A DNA stretch of 10,761 nucleotides from Alistipes sp. Lineage in GTDB: Bacteria > Bacteroidota > Bacteroidia > Bacteroidales > Rikenellaceae. This document shows positions 1 through 9,694 of the stretch, one piece after another. A program made the position numbers and the translations under genes. The stretch's first letter is position 1. Each line of letters starts with the position of its first letter. The DNA is taken from assembly GCA_009774895.1 (NCBI GenBank), contig VSOO01000039.1:1-10761 (forward strand), read 5' to 3'. Below the pieces are notes generated by a model that searched no databases, was not told where the DNA came from, and worked only from the letters and a program-made list of their open reading frames with translations.

Positions 1-52
1 CCTCAACTCCGTTTCCGGCCACGCGCCCCGCAGCCCCGGCCCCGCCGCACGG

Positions 53-2485
53 TTACGCGTCGAGCGCCAGCTCCAGCACCCGGTCGAGGGTCCGCACGTA
101 GTGGAACGTCAGCCCCTCGACGTATTCGGGCCGGATCTCGGCCACGTCCTTGCGGTTCTCCTCCGAGAGGATCAGCTCCCGGATTCCGGCACGCTTGGCG
201 GCCAGGATCTTCTCCTTCACGCCGCCCACCGGCATCACACGGCCCCGCAGGGTCGTCTCGCCCGTCATGGCGATGCGCTCCCTGACCTTGCGGCCCGTGT
301 AGGTCGATACGATCGACGTGACCATCGTAATGCCGGCCGAGGGTCCGTCCTTCGGGATCGCGCCCTCGGGCACGTGGATGTTTATGTCGTGTTCGGCGAA
401 CGTCTCCGCGGGGATGCCCAGCTCCTTGTAGTGGGCCATCACCCACTCGTGGGCGATCGTCGCCGACTCCTTCATCACGTCGCCCAGGTTGCCCGTGAGG
501 TTCAGCCGCCCCTTGCCGGGCGTGAGGCACGACTCGATGTAAAGGATGTCGCCGCCGACCTCGGTCCAGGCCAGGCCCGTCACCACGCCCACCATGTCGG
601 CCACCTCGTACTCCTCGCGCAGGAACTTGGGCACGCCCAGGATCTTCTCCGCATCGGCGGCGCTCACCTCCGGCGCATACGGCTCGCCGAAGGCGATCTG
701 CCGGGCGCGGGCGCGGGCGATCTTGGCCAGGTGCTTGTCCAGCGAGCGCACGCCCGCCTCGCGCGTGTAGCCCGTGATGATGTGCTCCACCACCTCGGGC
801 GCGAGGATCAGCTGTTCGGCGCCGACCCCGTGGGCCTCGCGCTGCTTGGGCAGCAGGTGGTCCAGCGCGATGCGGATCTTCTCCTCGGTCAGGTAGCCCG
901 CGATGTTGATCATCTCCATGCGGTCGCGCAGGGCCGGCGCGATGCCGGCGATGTTGTTGGCCGTGGCGATGAAGAGCACCTTCGACAGGTCGTACTCCAT
1001 GTCGAGGTAGTTGTCGTGGAACGTGGTGTTCTGCTCGGGGTCGAGCACTTCGAGCAGCGCGCTCGACGGGTCGCCGTGGTTGCTCACCGTCACCTTGTCC
1101 ACCTCGTCGAGGATGATGACCGGATTCGACGACTCGCAGCGGCGTATGGTCTGGATGATGCGGCCGGGCATGGCGCCGATGTAGGTGCGGCGGTGTCCGC
1201 GGATCTCCGACTCGTCGTGCAGGCCGCCCAGCGATATGCGGCCGAACTTGCGGCCCAGCGCCGCGGCCACCGACTTGCCGAGCGAGGTCTTGCCCACGCC
1301 CGGTGCGCCGTACAGACAGAGTATCGGCGACTTGAGGTCGCCCTTGAGCTTGAGCACGGCCAGGTGTTCGAGCAGCCGGTCCTTCACCTCGTCCAGTCCG
1401 AAGTGGTCGCGGTCGAGCTGCTCGCGCGCGGCGTTCAGGTCGAGGTTGTCCTGCGTCACGTCGTTCCACGGCAGGTCGAGCATCAGCTGGAGGTAGGTCA
1501 TCTGCACCGAGTACTCCGCCACGGCGGGATTCAGGCGCTCGACCTTGGCCAGCTCCTTCTCGAACACCTCGCCCACCTCGCGGGGCCAGTTCTTGCCGGC
1601 GGCGCACTCGCGCATCTTCTCGATCTCGCCGTCCTCGCCCTCGCCCAGCTCGTCCTGTATGGTGCGCATCTGCTGCTGGAGGTAATATTCGCGCTGCTGC
1701 TTGTCGATCTCCTGCTTCACGCGCTCCTGAATCTGGTTTTTCAGCTCGGCGAGCTGTTGCTCGCGCACCAGGATTTCGAGCAGACGCCGCGTGCGGGCCA
1801 GCAGGCCGGGCGCTTCGAGCAGCGACTGACGGTCCTCGTCCGAGAGTTCGAGGTTCGAGCAGATGAAGTTGATGATGCCGCGTTTCGAGTCGATGTTCTT
1901 GATGGCGAACGCCGCCTCCTTGGGCATGTTGGGCGACACGTTGATGATGCCGAGCGCCACGTCGCGCACCGAATCCACGAGCGCCTCGAATTCGATGCTC
2001 TTCAGGTCGGGCGCGGCGTCGCGCAGCGCCGTGACTCGGGCCTTGAGATAGGGCTCCGTGGCGACGTACTCGCCCACCTCGATCTTCTCCAGGCCGTTCA
2101 GGATCACCGTGAGGTTGCCGTTGGGCATTTCGAGGATCTTGATGATGCGGGCCGCCGTACCCACGCGGTACATGTCGTCAGGCGCCGGATCGTCCACCTC
2201 GCCTTCGCGCTGGAGCACGGCGCCCAGCATGCCGCCCTCGGCATTGACGGCGCGTACGAGGCTGATGCTCTTGTCGCGTCCCACGGTGATGGGCGTGATC
2301 GACCCCGGGAAGAGCACCGAGCTGCGCAGGGTCAGGATGGGCAGTATTTCGGGCACGTCGGTCTCCTCCGCCACTTCGTCGCCCCCGGTGACGATGGGTA
2401 TTACATGGTGCCTGCCGTCGAGCATTTCGGGCAGTGCGTTCAGGTCGTCGATCTCTACGGTTTCGACTCTATTTTTCTTATTCAT
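53..2485 (-). CDS. lon: ATP-dependent protease Lon (LonA type)
   Basis: Cytoplasmic AAA+ serine protease that unfolds and degrades damaged or regulatory proteins using ATP. The 810-residue product has an N-terminal substrate-binding domain from about residue 45 ([14 protein letters not shown]), a helical linker at about 250-360, and an AAA+ module with Walker A GAPGVGKT at 393-400 and Walker B VIILDE at 456-461. The C-terminal protease domain carries the catalytic dyad Ser716 (DGPSAG) and Lys759 (second Lys of GGVKEK), spaced as in E. coli Lon. Length is normal (E. coli 784). The frame stays open upstream to a TTG at 2617, but I chose the ATG at 2485: the protein then begins [10 protein letters not shown] and a promoter box lies at 2623-2630, so the longer start would be almost leaderless. 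An ATG at 2491 (MIMNKK) is an alternative. The first codons are A/T-rich, unlike the rest. The gene diverges from valS; only 52 bases remain after its TAA, and I see no clear terminator there. Confidence 0.97.
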   Translation of the reverse strand: MNKKNRVETVEIDDLNALPEMLDGRHHVIPIVTGGDEVAEETDVPEILPILTLRSSVLFPGSITPITVGRDKSISLVRAVNAEGGMLGAVLQREGEVDDPAPDDMYRVGTAARIIKILEMPNGNLTVILNGLEKIEVGEYVATEPYLKARVTALRDAAPDLKSIEFEALVDSVRDVALGIINVSPNMPKEAAFAIKNIDSKRGIINFICSNLELSDEDRQSLLEAPGLLARTRRLLEILVREQQLAELKNQIQERVKQEIDKQQREYYLQQQMRTIQDELGEGEDGEIEKMRECAAGKNWPREVGEVFEKELAKVERLNPAVAEYSVQMTYLQLMLDLPWNDVTQDNLDLNAAREQLDRDHFGLDEVKDRLLEHLAVLKLKGDLKSPILCLYGAPGVGKTSLGKSVAAALGRKFGRISLGGLHDESEIRGHRRTYIGAMPGRIIQTIRRCESSNPVIILDEVDKVTVSNHGDPSSALLEVLDPEQNTTFHDNYLDMEYDLSKVLFIATANNIAGIAPALRDRMEMINIAGYLTEEKIRIALDHLLPKQREAHGVGAEQLILAPEVVEHIITGYTREAGVRSLDKHLAKIARARARQIAFGEPYAPEVSAADAEKILGVPKFLREEYEVADMVGVVTGLAWTEVGGDILYIESCLTPGKGRLNLTGNLGDVMKESATIAHEWVMAHYKELGIPAETFAEHDINIHVPEGAIPKDGPSAGITMVTSIVSTYTGRKVRERIAMTGETTLRGRVMPVGGVKEKILAAKRAGIRELILSEENRKDVAEIRPEYVEGLTFHYVRTLDRVLELALDA

Positions 2486-2618
2486 AATCATTCGCGTTTT
2501 CGCAGCCGTCTCCTCCGTCCGAAATGCCCCGGACCGCGTCCGGCCCGGCGGAAGCTCCCCTGTCACGGCAGAGGAGGCGCGCCGTGCGGACGCAGCCGCA
2601 CGACGCATTCGCTGCAAT
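2486..2618 (-). promoter_or_regulatory. Predicted long lon 5' leader with two hairpins
   Basis: If transcription starts just downstream of the box at 2623-2630, lon has a leader of about 130 nt. It contains two perfect short inverted repeats: a 7-bp stem at 2583-2589/2596-2602 with a 6-nt loop, and a 6-bp stem at 2529-2534/2538-2543 with a 3-nt loop. A GGAGGAG motif (minus strand, 2510-2516) lies 24 nt before the chosen ATG and 18 nt before the ATG at 2491, too far for a standard ribosome binding site. The repeats are seen directly; that they are regulatory is inference, since GC-rich DNA forms short stems easily. Confidence 0.4.
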
Positions 2619-2622
2619 CGTG

Positions 2623-2630
2623 CAAAGATA
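2623..2630 (-). promoter_or_regulatory. Predicted lon promoter -7 box (TATCTTTG)
   Basis: The minus strand reads TATCTTTG, a full match to the Bacteroidetes -7 consensus TAnnTTTG. No TTG lies at the usual 17-23 nt upstream; the nearest are at 12 and 35 nt. Expected transcription start is about 2616-2619. The box sits in a short A/T-rich patch within GC-rich DNA. Confidence 0.6.
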
Positions 2631-2758
2631 ACGCTTTTTCCTCAAATTTCGCGTACGTTTCCGCACAATGAACCCCGATCCGCCCCCGCGCGAGGGGCGT
2701 GCAGGCATTTTTCGCCACTTTTCGGAGGCTGCGGCATGCGACAATCCGCAACTTTTCG

Positions 2759-2766
2759 TAACTTTG
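2759..2766 (+). promoter_or_regulatory. Predicted valS promoter -7 box (TAACTTTG)
   Basis: TAACTTTG matches the Bacteroidetes -7 consensus TAnnTTTG and ends 35 nt before the valS ATG, giving a leader of about 30 nt. No TTG is seen at the expected -33 position. The stretch from the box to the start codon is A-rich, as is common before Bacteroidetes start codons, and I see no Shine-Dalgarno motif. Confidence 0.65.
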
Positions 2767-2801
2767 CGCATTCGATCCGAAATACAAACAACATTACGAC
2801 A

Positions 2802-5429
<2,628 letters not shown>

Positions 5430-5435
5430 AACGAC

Positions 5436-5478
5436 CAGGCGGTGAGCGCCCGGCGATGTGCCGGGCGCTCACCGCCTG
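5436..5478 (+). terminator. Perfect 19-bp hairpin after valS (terminator or attenuator)
   Basis: Arms 5436-5454 and 5460-5478 are perfectly complementary over 19 bp, mostly G:C, around a 5-nt loop (GATGT). The right arm is followed by CTTTCACC, so there is only a short T run. Its position 7 bases after the valS stop makes an intrinsic terminator the simplest reading. However, rnhA begins only 18 bases beyond it with no visible promoter of its own, so partial read-through or an mRNA-processing role is possible. Confidence 0.75.
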
Positions 5479-5496
5479 CTTTCACCGCACACCGCA

Positions 5497-5952
5497 ATGC
5501 CGCAGATCACCATCTACACCGACGGCTCGGCCCGGGGCAATCCGGGTCCGGGCGGTTACGGCTGCGTCCTGCTCTCGGGCCCCTACCGCAAGGAGCTGTC
5601 GCAGGGCTTCCGCCGCACGACCAACAACCGCATGGAACTCATGGGCGTATGCGCCGCACTGGAGCTGCTCAGGTTCGACGGGTCCGACGTCACGATCTAC
5701 TCCGACTCGAAATACGTGGTGGACGCCGTGACGAAAGGCTGGGTCTTCGGCTGGGAGCGCAAGGGATTCGCCGACAAGAAGAATCCCGACCTCTGGCAGC
5801 GCTTCCTGCGCTCGTACCGCCGCCACAACGTACGTTTCGTGTGGGTCAAGGGACACGCCGAGACCGTGGAGAACAACCGGTGCGACGAACTGGCCGTCGC
5901 GGCCGCCCTGGACCGCGCCCACCTGGCCGAGGACACCGGATACGAAGCCTGA
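5497..5952 (+). CDS. rnhA: Ribonuclease HI
   Basis: Cleaves the RNA strand of RNA-DNA hybrids, removing R-loops and primer RNA. The 151-residue protein (E. coli 155) has all four metal-binding acidic residues: Asp9 (YTDGSARGNPGPGG), Glu47 (NRMELMG), Asp70 (YSDSKYV) and Asp130 (NRCDELA), plus the catalytic His120 (VKGHAE). The segment at about 80-103 (GWVFGWERKGFADKKNPDLW) corresponds to the basic handle of the type 1 bacterial enzyme. Upstream GTG codons at 5442 and 5458 are in open frames but lie inside the hairpin that follows valS, so I chose the ATG at 5497, which starts right at the first beta strand (MPQITIYTDGS). I see neither a Shine-Dalgarno motif nor a TAnnTTTG box in the 18 bases after the hairpin, so transcription probably comes through from valS. 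No clear terminator follows the gene. Confidence 0.97.
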   Translation: MPQITIYTDGSARGNPGPGGYGCVLLSGPYRKELSQGFRRTTNNRMELMGVCAALELLRFDGSDVTIYSDSKYVVDAVTKGWVFGWERKGFADKKNPDLWQRFLRSYRRHNVRFVWVKGHAETVENNRCDELAVAAALDRAHLAEDTGYEA

Positions 5953-6578
5953 GCGGACGACGGACATGCCGCCCGCCGGTCCTGCGGACCGATCGAAACG
6001 CAACCCGCCGCGGAATCCGCCGCCCCGGCAAGCAGGACGTTTTCACCGCACCGCTGACAAAGCGCAACGCAACCGTCCCGTAAAGTGCGGACCGCGGCGC
6101 ACCCCAGCCTCGCATGCCGCGCCCACCGGATACGGATCGGTGCGACACGGCCGCACCGAACCCGATACACCGCAACCACGCCCCCCACCTGCGATCGCGC
6201 GCTGCCGCCCCGGTCCGCGCGGGCCCCAGCCTCCGGCCGGAAAAATCACCCGGCAGCCGCACATCCGATCCGACAACCTTACGACCGAGTCGTCAGAAAC
6301 TCCCGCAGCCCAAAGAGCCGCGCGGTCCGCAGCCTCCGGCGGCGGAGGCCTGCAAACTGCGCTTCGCACTGCCCGCGTCCTCCGCAGGCCGCGCCCCGCA
6401 ACGACGCCGCAAACCATCCGGAACGGGATGGCGCCCCCTCGCCAACTGAAACTTACCCCGCGGATCCGGATCGAACGCCCTGTCGGCCGCAGCACCTGAG
6501 ACCCTGTAAACGAAACGTGCCGCGCCCTCACGGACGCGGCACACAGCATCTCGCCGCCGGCAGCACGAAGCGCGCCGC
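5953..6578. other. 626-bp non-coding spacer between converging rnhA and cca
   Basis: Several frames are open here on both strands, but their translations are Arg/Pro/Gly/Ala-rich low-complexity text with no recognisable motif, as expected from chance open frames in GC-rich DNA. I see no tRNA, no known RNA family and no insertion-sequence ends. The plus strand is strikingly poor in T and rich in C: positions 6121-6180 hold 25 C, 16 G, 15 A and 4 T; 6361-6420 hold 30 C and 15 G. Small perfect inverted repeats occur at 5977-5991 (6-bp stem), 6281-6293 (5-bp), 6332-6349 (7-bp) and 6414-6431 (6-bp). The only structure I would assign a role is the cca terminator at 6517-6542. Confidence 0.7.
6517..6542 (-). 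terminator. Predicted intrinsic terminator of the pdxJ-cca operon
   Basis: Arms 6517-6524 and 6535-6542 form a perfect 8-bp G:C-rich stem, with two further pairs possible inside after one mismatch. Read on the minus strand, downstream of the cca stop, the stem is followed by GTTTCGTTTACAG, a T-rich tail. On the plus strand no T tract follows, so it should act on cca rather than on rnhA. It begins 36 bases after the cca stop codon. Confidence 0.7.
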
Positions 6579-8036
6579 TTACCTCTCCGCCCCGGTCTCC
6601 GGTGCGCGCATCAGCCCCAGGTCGGCAGCCAGGCGCTCCATCAGCGCATGGGCCGCATCGTATTCGTTGGGGATTTCGCCGTCGAGTATGGCGTTCTTGA
6701 TCGCCTCCTTGATGTCGCCGATGGCGCGGCAGGGCGGTATTCCGTAGGTCTGCATGATGATCTCGCCCGTGATCGGCGGCTGGAAGTTGCGGACGCGGTC
6801 GCGCTCCTCCAGGTCCTTCATCTTGCGGCGCACGAGGGCGAAATTCGCGAGGTAGCGCTTCACCTTGGCGTCAATGCCCGAGGTGATGTCGGCTTCGCAG
6901 AGCGTCATGAGGCACTCGATGTCGTCGCCCGCCTCGAAGAGCAGCCGCCGCACGGCCGAATCGGTCACCATGTCCTCCGAGAGGATGATCGGACGGAGGT
7001 GGAGGAAGACCATCTTCTGCACGAACTTCATGTGCTCGTTGAGCGGCAGCTTGAGCTGCCGGAAGATCGCGGGCACCATCTTCGAGCCGACCACCTCGTG
7101 GCCGTGGAACGTCCACCCCGCCTTCGGGTCGTAGGCCTTGGTCTGCGGCTTGGCGATGTCGTGCAGCAGGGCGGCCCACCGCAGCCACAGGTCGCCCCCG
7201 GAGCGCGCCACGTTGTCAAGCACCTTGAGCGTGTGGACGAAGTTGTCCTTGTGCGCGTGTTTTCCCACGCGCTCGACCCCCTTGAGCCGGTGCAGCTCGG
7301 GGAAAATGCGTTCGAGCAGTCCGGTCATGTCCAGCAGCTCGAAGCCCATCGACGGCACGGGCGAAAGCACGATCTTGTTCAGCTCCACGGCGATACGCTC
7401 GCGCGAGACGATGGCGATGCGGGCGCTGTTGCGGCGTATGGCCTCGAAGGTCTCCGGCTCGATGTCGAATCCCAACTGTGCGGCGAACCGCACGGCCCGC
7501 ATCATGCGCAGCGGATCGTCCGAAAAGGTGATGTCGGGATCGCACGGCGTGCGGATCGTGCAATCCTCCAGGTCGTCCATGCCGCCGAACGGATCGACCA
7601 GCTCGCCGAACGTGTCGCCGTTGATCGACCAAGCCATGGCGTTGATCGTGAAGTCGCGGCGGCGCTGGTCGTCCTCCAGCGTTCCGGCCTCGACCACCGG
7701 TTTGCGCGAGTCGCGCGAGTAGGACTCGCGCCGGGCCCCCACGAACTCCACCTCCGTGCCCCCGCGCGTGCGGACCATGGCCGTGCCGAAGGTCTTGAAC
7801 ACCGACACCCGGGCGCGGAGCTCGGCGCCGAGCGCCTCGGCGATCTCTATGCCGCTGCCCACGACCACCACGTCCACGTCGGTGGACGGACGCCGCAGGT
7901 AGTGGTCGCGCACGTAGCCTCCCACGACGAAAGCCCGCACGCCCCGCGCATCGACGATGCGCGCAAGACGCCGGAACAGGGGATCGGCGAGCGGGCCGGC
8001 CGCAATCCGCTCGCGTTCGGCTACCGTGTCAGACAT
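6579..8036 (-). CDS. cca: CCA tRNA nucleotidyltransferase (polymerase-beta type with HD domain)
   Basis: Predicted to add or repair the 3' CCA end of tRNAs using CTP and ATP. The 485-residue protein has a class II nucleotidyltransferase head: [12 protein letters not shown] at 36-47, the metal-binding pair Asp53/Asp55 ([10 protein letters not shown]), RRDFTINAM at 126-134, and the neck segment [17 protein letters not shown] at 174-190 that contacts the nucleotide and tRNA in this family. An HD phosphohydrolase-like domain follows, with His292-Asp293 (LLHDIAKP) and HGHE at 311-314. Such HD tails occur in many bacterial CCA enzymes and may process 2',3'-cyclic phosphates. A poly(A) polymerase or a CC- or A-adding half-enzyme cannot be excluded from sequence alone, but no second homologue is in view. 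Its ATG lies inside the last codons of pdxJ (16-bp overlap), implying one transcript and probable translational coupling. Confidence 0.92.
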   Translation of the reverse strand: MSDTVAERERIAAGPLADPLFRRLARIVDARGVRAFVVGGYVRDHYLRRPSTDVDVVVVGSGIEIAEALGAELRARVSVFKTFGTAMVRTRGGTEVEFVGARRESYSRDSRKPVVEAGTLEDDQRRRDFTINAMAWSINGDTFGELVDPFGGMDDLEDCTIRTPCDPDITFSDDPLRMMRAVRFAAQLGFDIEPETFEAIRRNSARIAIVSRERIAVELNKIVLSPVPSMGFELLDMTGLLERIFPELHRLKGVERVGKHAHKDNFVHTLKVLDNVARSGGDLWLRWAALLHDIAKPQTKAYDPKAGWTFHGHEVVGSKMVPAIFRQLKLPLNEHMKFVQKMVFLHLRPIILSEDMVTDSAVRRLLFEAGDDIECLMTLCEADITSGIDAKVKRYLANFALVRRKMKDLEERDRVRNFQPPITGEIIMQTYGIPPCRAIGDIKEAIKNAILDGEIPNEYDAAHALMERLAADLGLMRAPETGAER

Positions 8037-8737
8037 CTTTTATAAAGCGATACCGTATTTTCGAGTCCGTAGTAAAGGGCGTCGCTGATGAGCGCATGCC
8101 CGATCGACACCTCGTCGAGCCAGGGGATGCGCTCGGCGAAATAGCGCAGGTTGTCCAGATTGAGGTCGTGGCCGCCGTTGAGCCCCAGCCCCGCGCGGCG
8201 CGCCTCCTCGGCCGCCGCCACGTAGGGCGCGACGGCCCGCTCGCGGTCGGCCGCATACTGCGCGGCATAGGCCTCGGTGTAGAGCTCCACACGGTCGGCG
8301 CCGCACTCGGCAAAACCGGCCACCATGGCGGGATCGGGAGCGACGAAGACCGACACGCGGATGCCGCACTCGCGGAACCGCGCCACGATGTCGCGCAGGA
8401 ACGCGCGGTTGCGGATCGTGTCCCATCCGGCGTTCGAGGTGATGGCGTCGGGCGCGTCGGGCACCAGCGTCACCTGCGCCGGCACCACCTCGCACACCAG
8501 GTCGGCGAACGACGGAACGGGGTTGCCCTCGACATTGAGTTCGGTGGCGAGCACGCGCTTGAGCGCGCGCACGTCGTCGTAGCGGATATGACGCGCATCG
8601 GGGCGCGGGTGCACCGTGATCCCCTCCGCGCCGAAGCGCTCGATGTCCGTGGCCGCGCGCACCACGTCGGGGAGGTTGCCTCCGCGCGAATTGCGTATCA
8701 CGGCAATCTTATTGACATTAACACTTAACTTTGTCAT
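8021..8737 (-). CDS. pdxJ: Pyridoxine 5'-phosphate synthase
   Basis: Last step of the deoxyxylulose-phosphate-dependent vitamin B6 route: condenses 1-deoxyxylulose 5-phosphate with 3-amino-2-oxopropyl phosphate to pyridoxine 5'-phosphate. The 238-residue TIM barrel shows family motifs in order: [17 protein letters not shown] at the N-terminus (a DXP-binding area), [16 protein letters not shown] near residue 40 with the conserved His and Arg, [17 protein letters not shown] in the middle, and [14 protein letters not shown] in the C-terminal third (most relatives have NAGH; here NGGH). The frame continues upstream to 8761, but the ATG at 8737 gives the family N-terminus and lies 21 nt after a promoter box. 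The first dozen codons are A/T-rich, unlike the remainder. It is first in a minus-strand operon with cca and diverges from nadK across 52 bp. Confidence 0.97.
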   Translation of the reverse strand: MTKLSVNVNKIAVIRNSRGGNLPDVVRAATDIERFGAEGITVHPRPDARHIRYDDVRALKRVLATELNVEGNPVPSFADLVCEVVPAQVTLVPDAPDAITSNAGWDTIRNRAFLRDIVARFRECGIRVSVFVAPDPAMVAGFAECGADRVELYTEAYAAQYAADRERAVAPYVAAAEEARRAGLGLNGGHDLNLDNLRYFAERIPWLDEVSIGHALISDALYYGLENTVSLYKRCLTR

Positions 8738-8745
8738 AAAATCCT

Positions 8746-8753
8746 TATATTTG
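8746..8753 (+). promoter_or_regulatory. Predicted nadK promoter -7 box (TATATTTG)
   Basis: TATATTTG is a full TAnnTTTG match on the plus strand, 36 nt before the nadK ATG, with an expected start near 8758-8760. A second plus-strand match, TAACTTTG, lies at 8726-8733 inside the first codons of pdxJ and could be an alternative or unused box. Neither has a TTG at 17-23 nt upstream. Confidence 0.6.
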
Positions 8754-8758
8754 CGTTC

Positions 8759-8766
8759 CAAAGTTA
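8759..8766 (-). promoter_or_regulatory. Predicted pdxJ promoter -7 box (TAACTTTG)
   Basis: The minus strand reads TAACTTTG, a full consensus match, 21 nt before the pdxJ ATG, predicting a leader of about 15 nt. It faces the nadK box across only 5 bp, so the two polymerase footprints should overlap. The -33 region falls at the nadK start codon and lacks TTG. Confidence 0.6.
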
Positions 8767-8789
8767 GTTAATTTTTCGGAACTCCGCAG

Positions 8790-9668
8790 ATGAAGATCCT
8801 ACTTTTTTCGCGTCCGCACACGACACCCCCGACCGACGAGGTGCGCCGGATTTTCGACGCCGCACGGGCCCACGGGTTCGAGGTCGCGGTCAATCGGGAG
8901 TTCGCGCCCGAGGCGGAACGGATCACGGGACTCCGTTTCGCGGAGCGGCAGCTGTTCGGCGAACGCATCGGCGCCCAGCCCGAGGGCACCTTCATGATCT
9001 GCTACGGCGGCGACGGCACCCTGCTCGAAGGGGCGCGCCGGCTGCACGGCGCCGCAATCCCCGTCGCGGGGATCAACTCGGGTCGGCTGGGGTTCCTCAC
9101 CGCCACACCGCCCGACGGCATCGGACAGCTGTTCGACGACCTGGCCGCGGGCCACGTGCGCACCGAGGAGCGCACGCTGCTCGAAGCCTCGGGCGGCTTC
9201 GCCGAGGCGCCCGACACGCCGCTGGCGCTGAACGAATTCGCCATCCAGCGCCACGGCGCGGGCATGATCTCGGTCGAAACCTACGTGGACGGCCAGATGG
9301 TGGCCACCTACCACGGCGACGGCGTGCTCGTCAGCACCCCCACCGGCTCCACGGCCTACTCGCTCAGCGCGGGCGGCCCCGTGGTCTCGCCGCGCTGCGC
9401 CTGCCTGATCCTCTCACCGCTGGCACCCCACAACCTGACCATGCGGCCCGTGGTGATTCCCGACACGTCGGAGGTCACGCTGCGCATCCGCGCCCGCCAG
9501 GCCGGCGCCTCCGTGACGCTCGACAACCGCATCTACGCCGCCGCAGACGGCGCCGAATTCACCGTGCGGCGCTCGGAGCGGCGCTTTTTTCTCGCTGTGC
9601 CGCACAATATCACGTTCTACGACACGTTACGCAATAAAATGATGTGGGGAATCGACATCCGTAGCTGA
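8790..9668 (+). CDS. nadK: NAD kinase
   Basis: Phosphorylates NAD+ to NADP+ and so supplies reducing power for biosynthesis. The 292-residue protein carries the diagnostic GGDG at 73-76 (YGGDGTLLEG), with GINSGRLGFL at 94-103, the Asn148-Glu149 pair that binds the ribose (LALNEFAI), and the glycine-rich loop GDGVLVSTPTGSTAYSLSAG at 176-195, then the typical SPLAPHNLTMRPVVIP segment. Length is normal for the bacterial family. The ATG at 8790 gives MKILLFSR, the expected first strand of the fold. I see no Shine-Dalgarno sequence. The last 20 or so codons turn A/T-rich, which may reflect the uppS promoter region lying directly behind. It is separated by 52 bp from divergent pdxJ and by 26 bp from uppS, so read-through into uppS is likely in addition to the internal promoter. 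Confidence 0.97.
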   Translation: MKILLFSRPHTTPPTDEVRRIFDAARAHGFEVAVNREFAPEAERITGLRFAERQLFGERIGAQPEGTFMICYGGDGTLLEGARRLHGAAIPVAGINSGRLGFLTATPPDGIGQLFDDLAAGHVRTEERTLLEASGGFAEAPDTPLALNEFAIQRHGAGMISVETYVDGQMVATYHGDGVLVSTPTGSTAYSLSAGGPVVSPRCACLILSPLAPHNLTMRPVVIPDTSEVTLRIRARQAGASVTLDNRIYAAADGAEFTVRRSERRFFLAVPHNITFYDTLRNKMMWGIDIRS

Positions 9669-9676
9669 ATTTTACC

Positions 9677-9684
9677 TATATTTG
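9677..9684 (+). promoter_or_regulatory. Predicted uppS promoter -7 box (TATATTTG)
   Basis: TATATTTG matches the Bacteroidetes -7 consensus and ends only 10 nt before the uppS ATG. Transcription from it would begin about 4-6 nt before the start codon, giving a nearly leaderless mRNA. The -33 area lies in the final codons of nadK and contains no TTG. Confidence 0.55.
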
Positions 9685-9694
9685 CACTTCAAAC

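Noticed and set aside
1..52. G-rich minus-strand sequence after the lon stop as a terminator
   Set aside because: No clear stem followed by a T tract can be formed in the 52 bases available.
101..2671. 856-codon plus-strand open frame lying antisense to lon
   Set aside because: Complementary shadow of a strongly GC3-biased gene; the translation has no recognisable domain, while the minus strand encodes a full-length Lon with all motifs.
5978..5990. Small hairpin after rnhA as its terminator
   Set aside because: Only 6 bp with a 3-nt loop, and it is followed by ATCGAAACG without a T run.
5480..6051. 11-bp direct repeat (TTTCACCGCAC) at 5480-5490 and 6041-6051 flanking rnhA, suggesting an inserted segment
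   Set aside because: No transposase, terminal inverted repeats or composition change; rnhA is a core gene, and a single short GC-rich repeat is plausible by chance.
6043..6549. Open frames of 110-220 codons on both strands in the rnhA-cca spacer
   Set aside because: Low-complexity Arg/Pro/Gly sequences, no promoter box, no motif, and competing frames of similar length on both strands.
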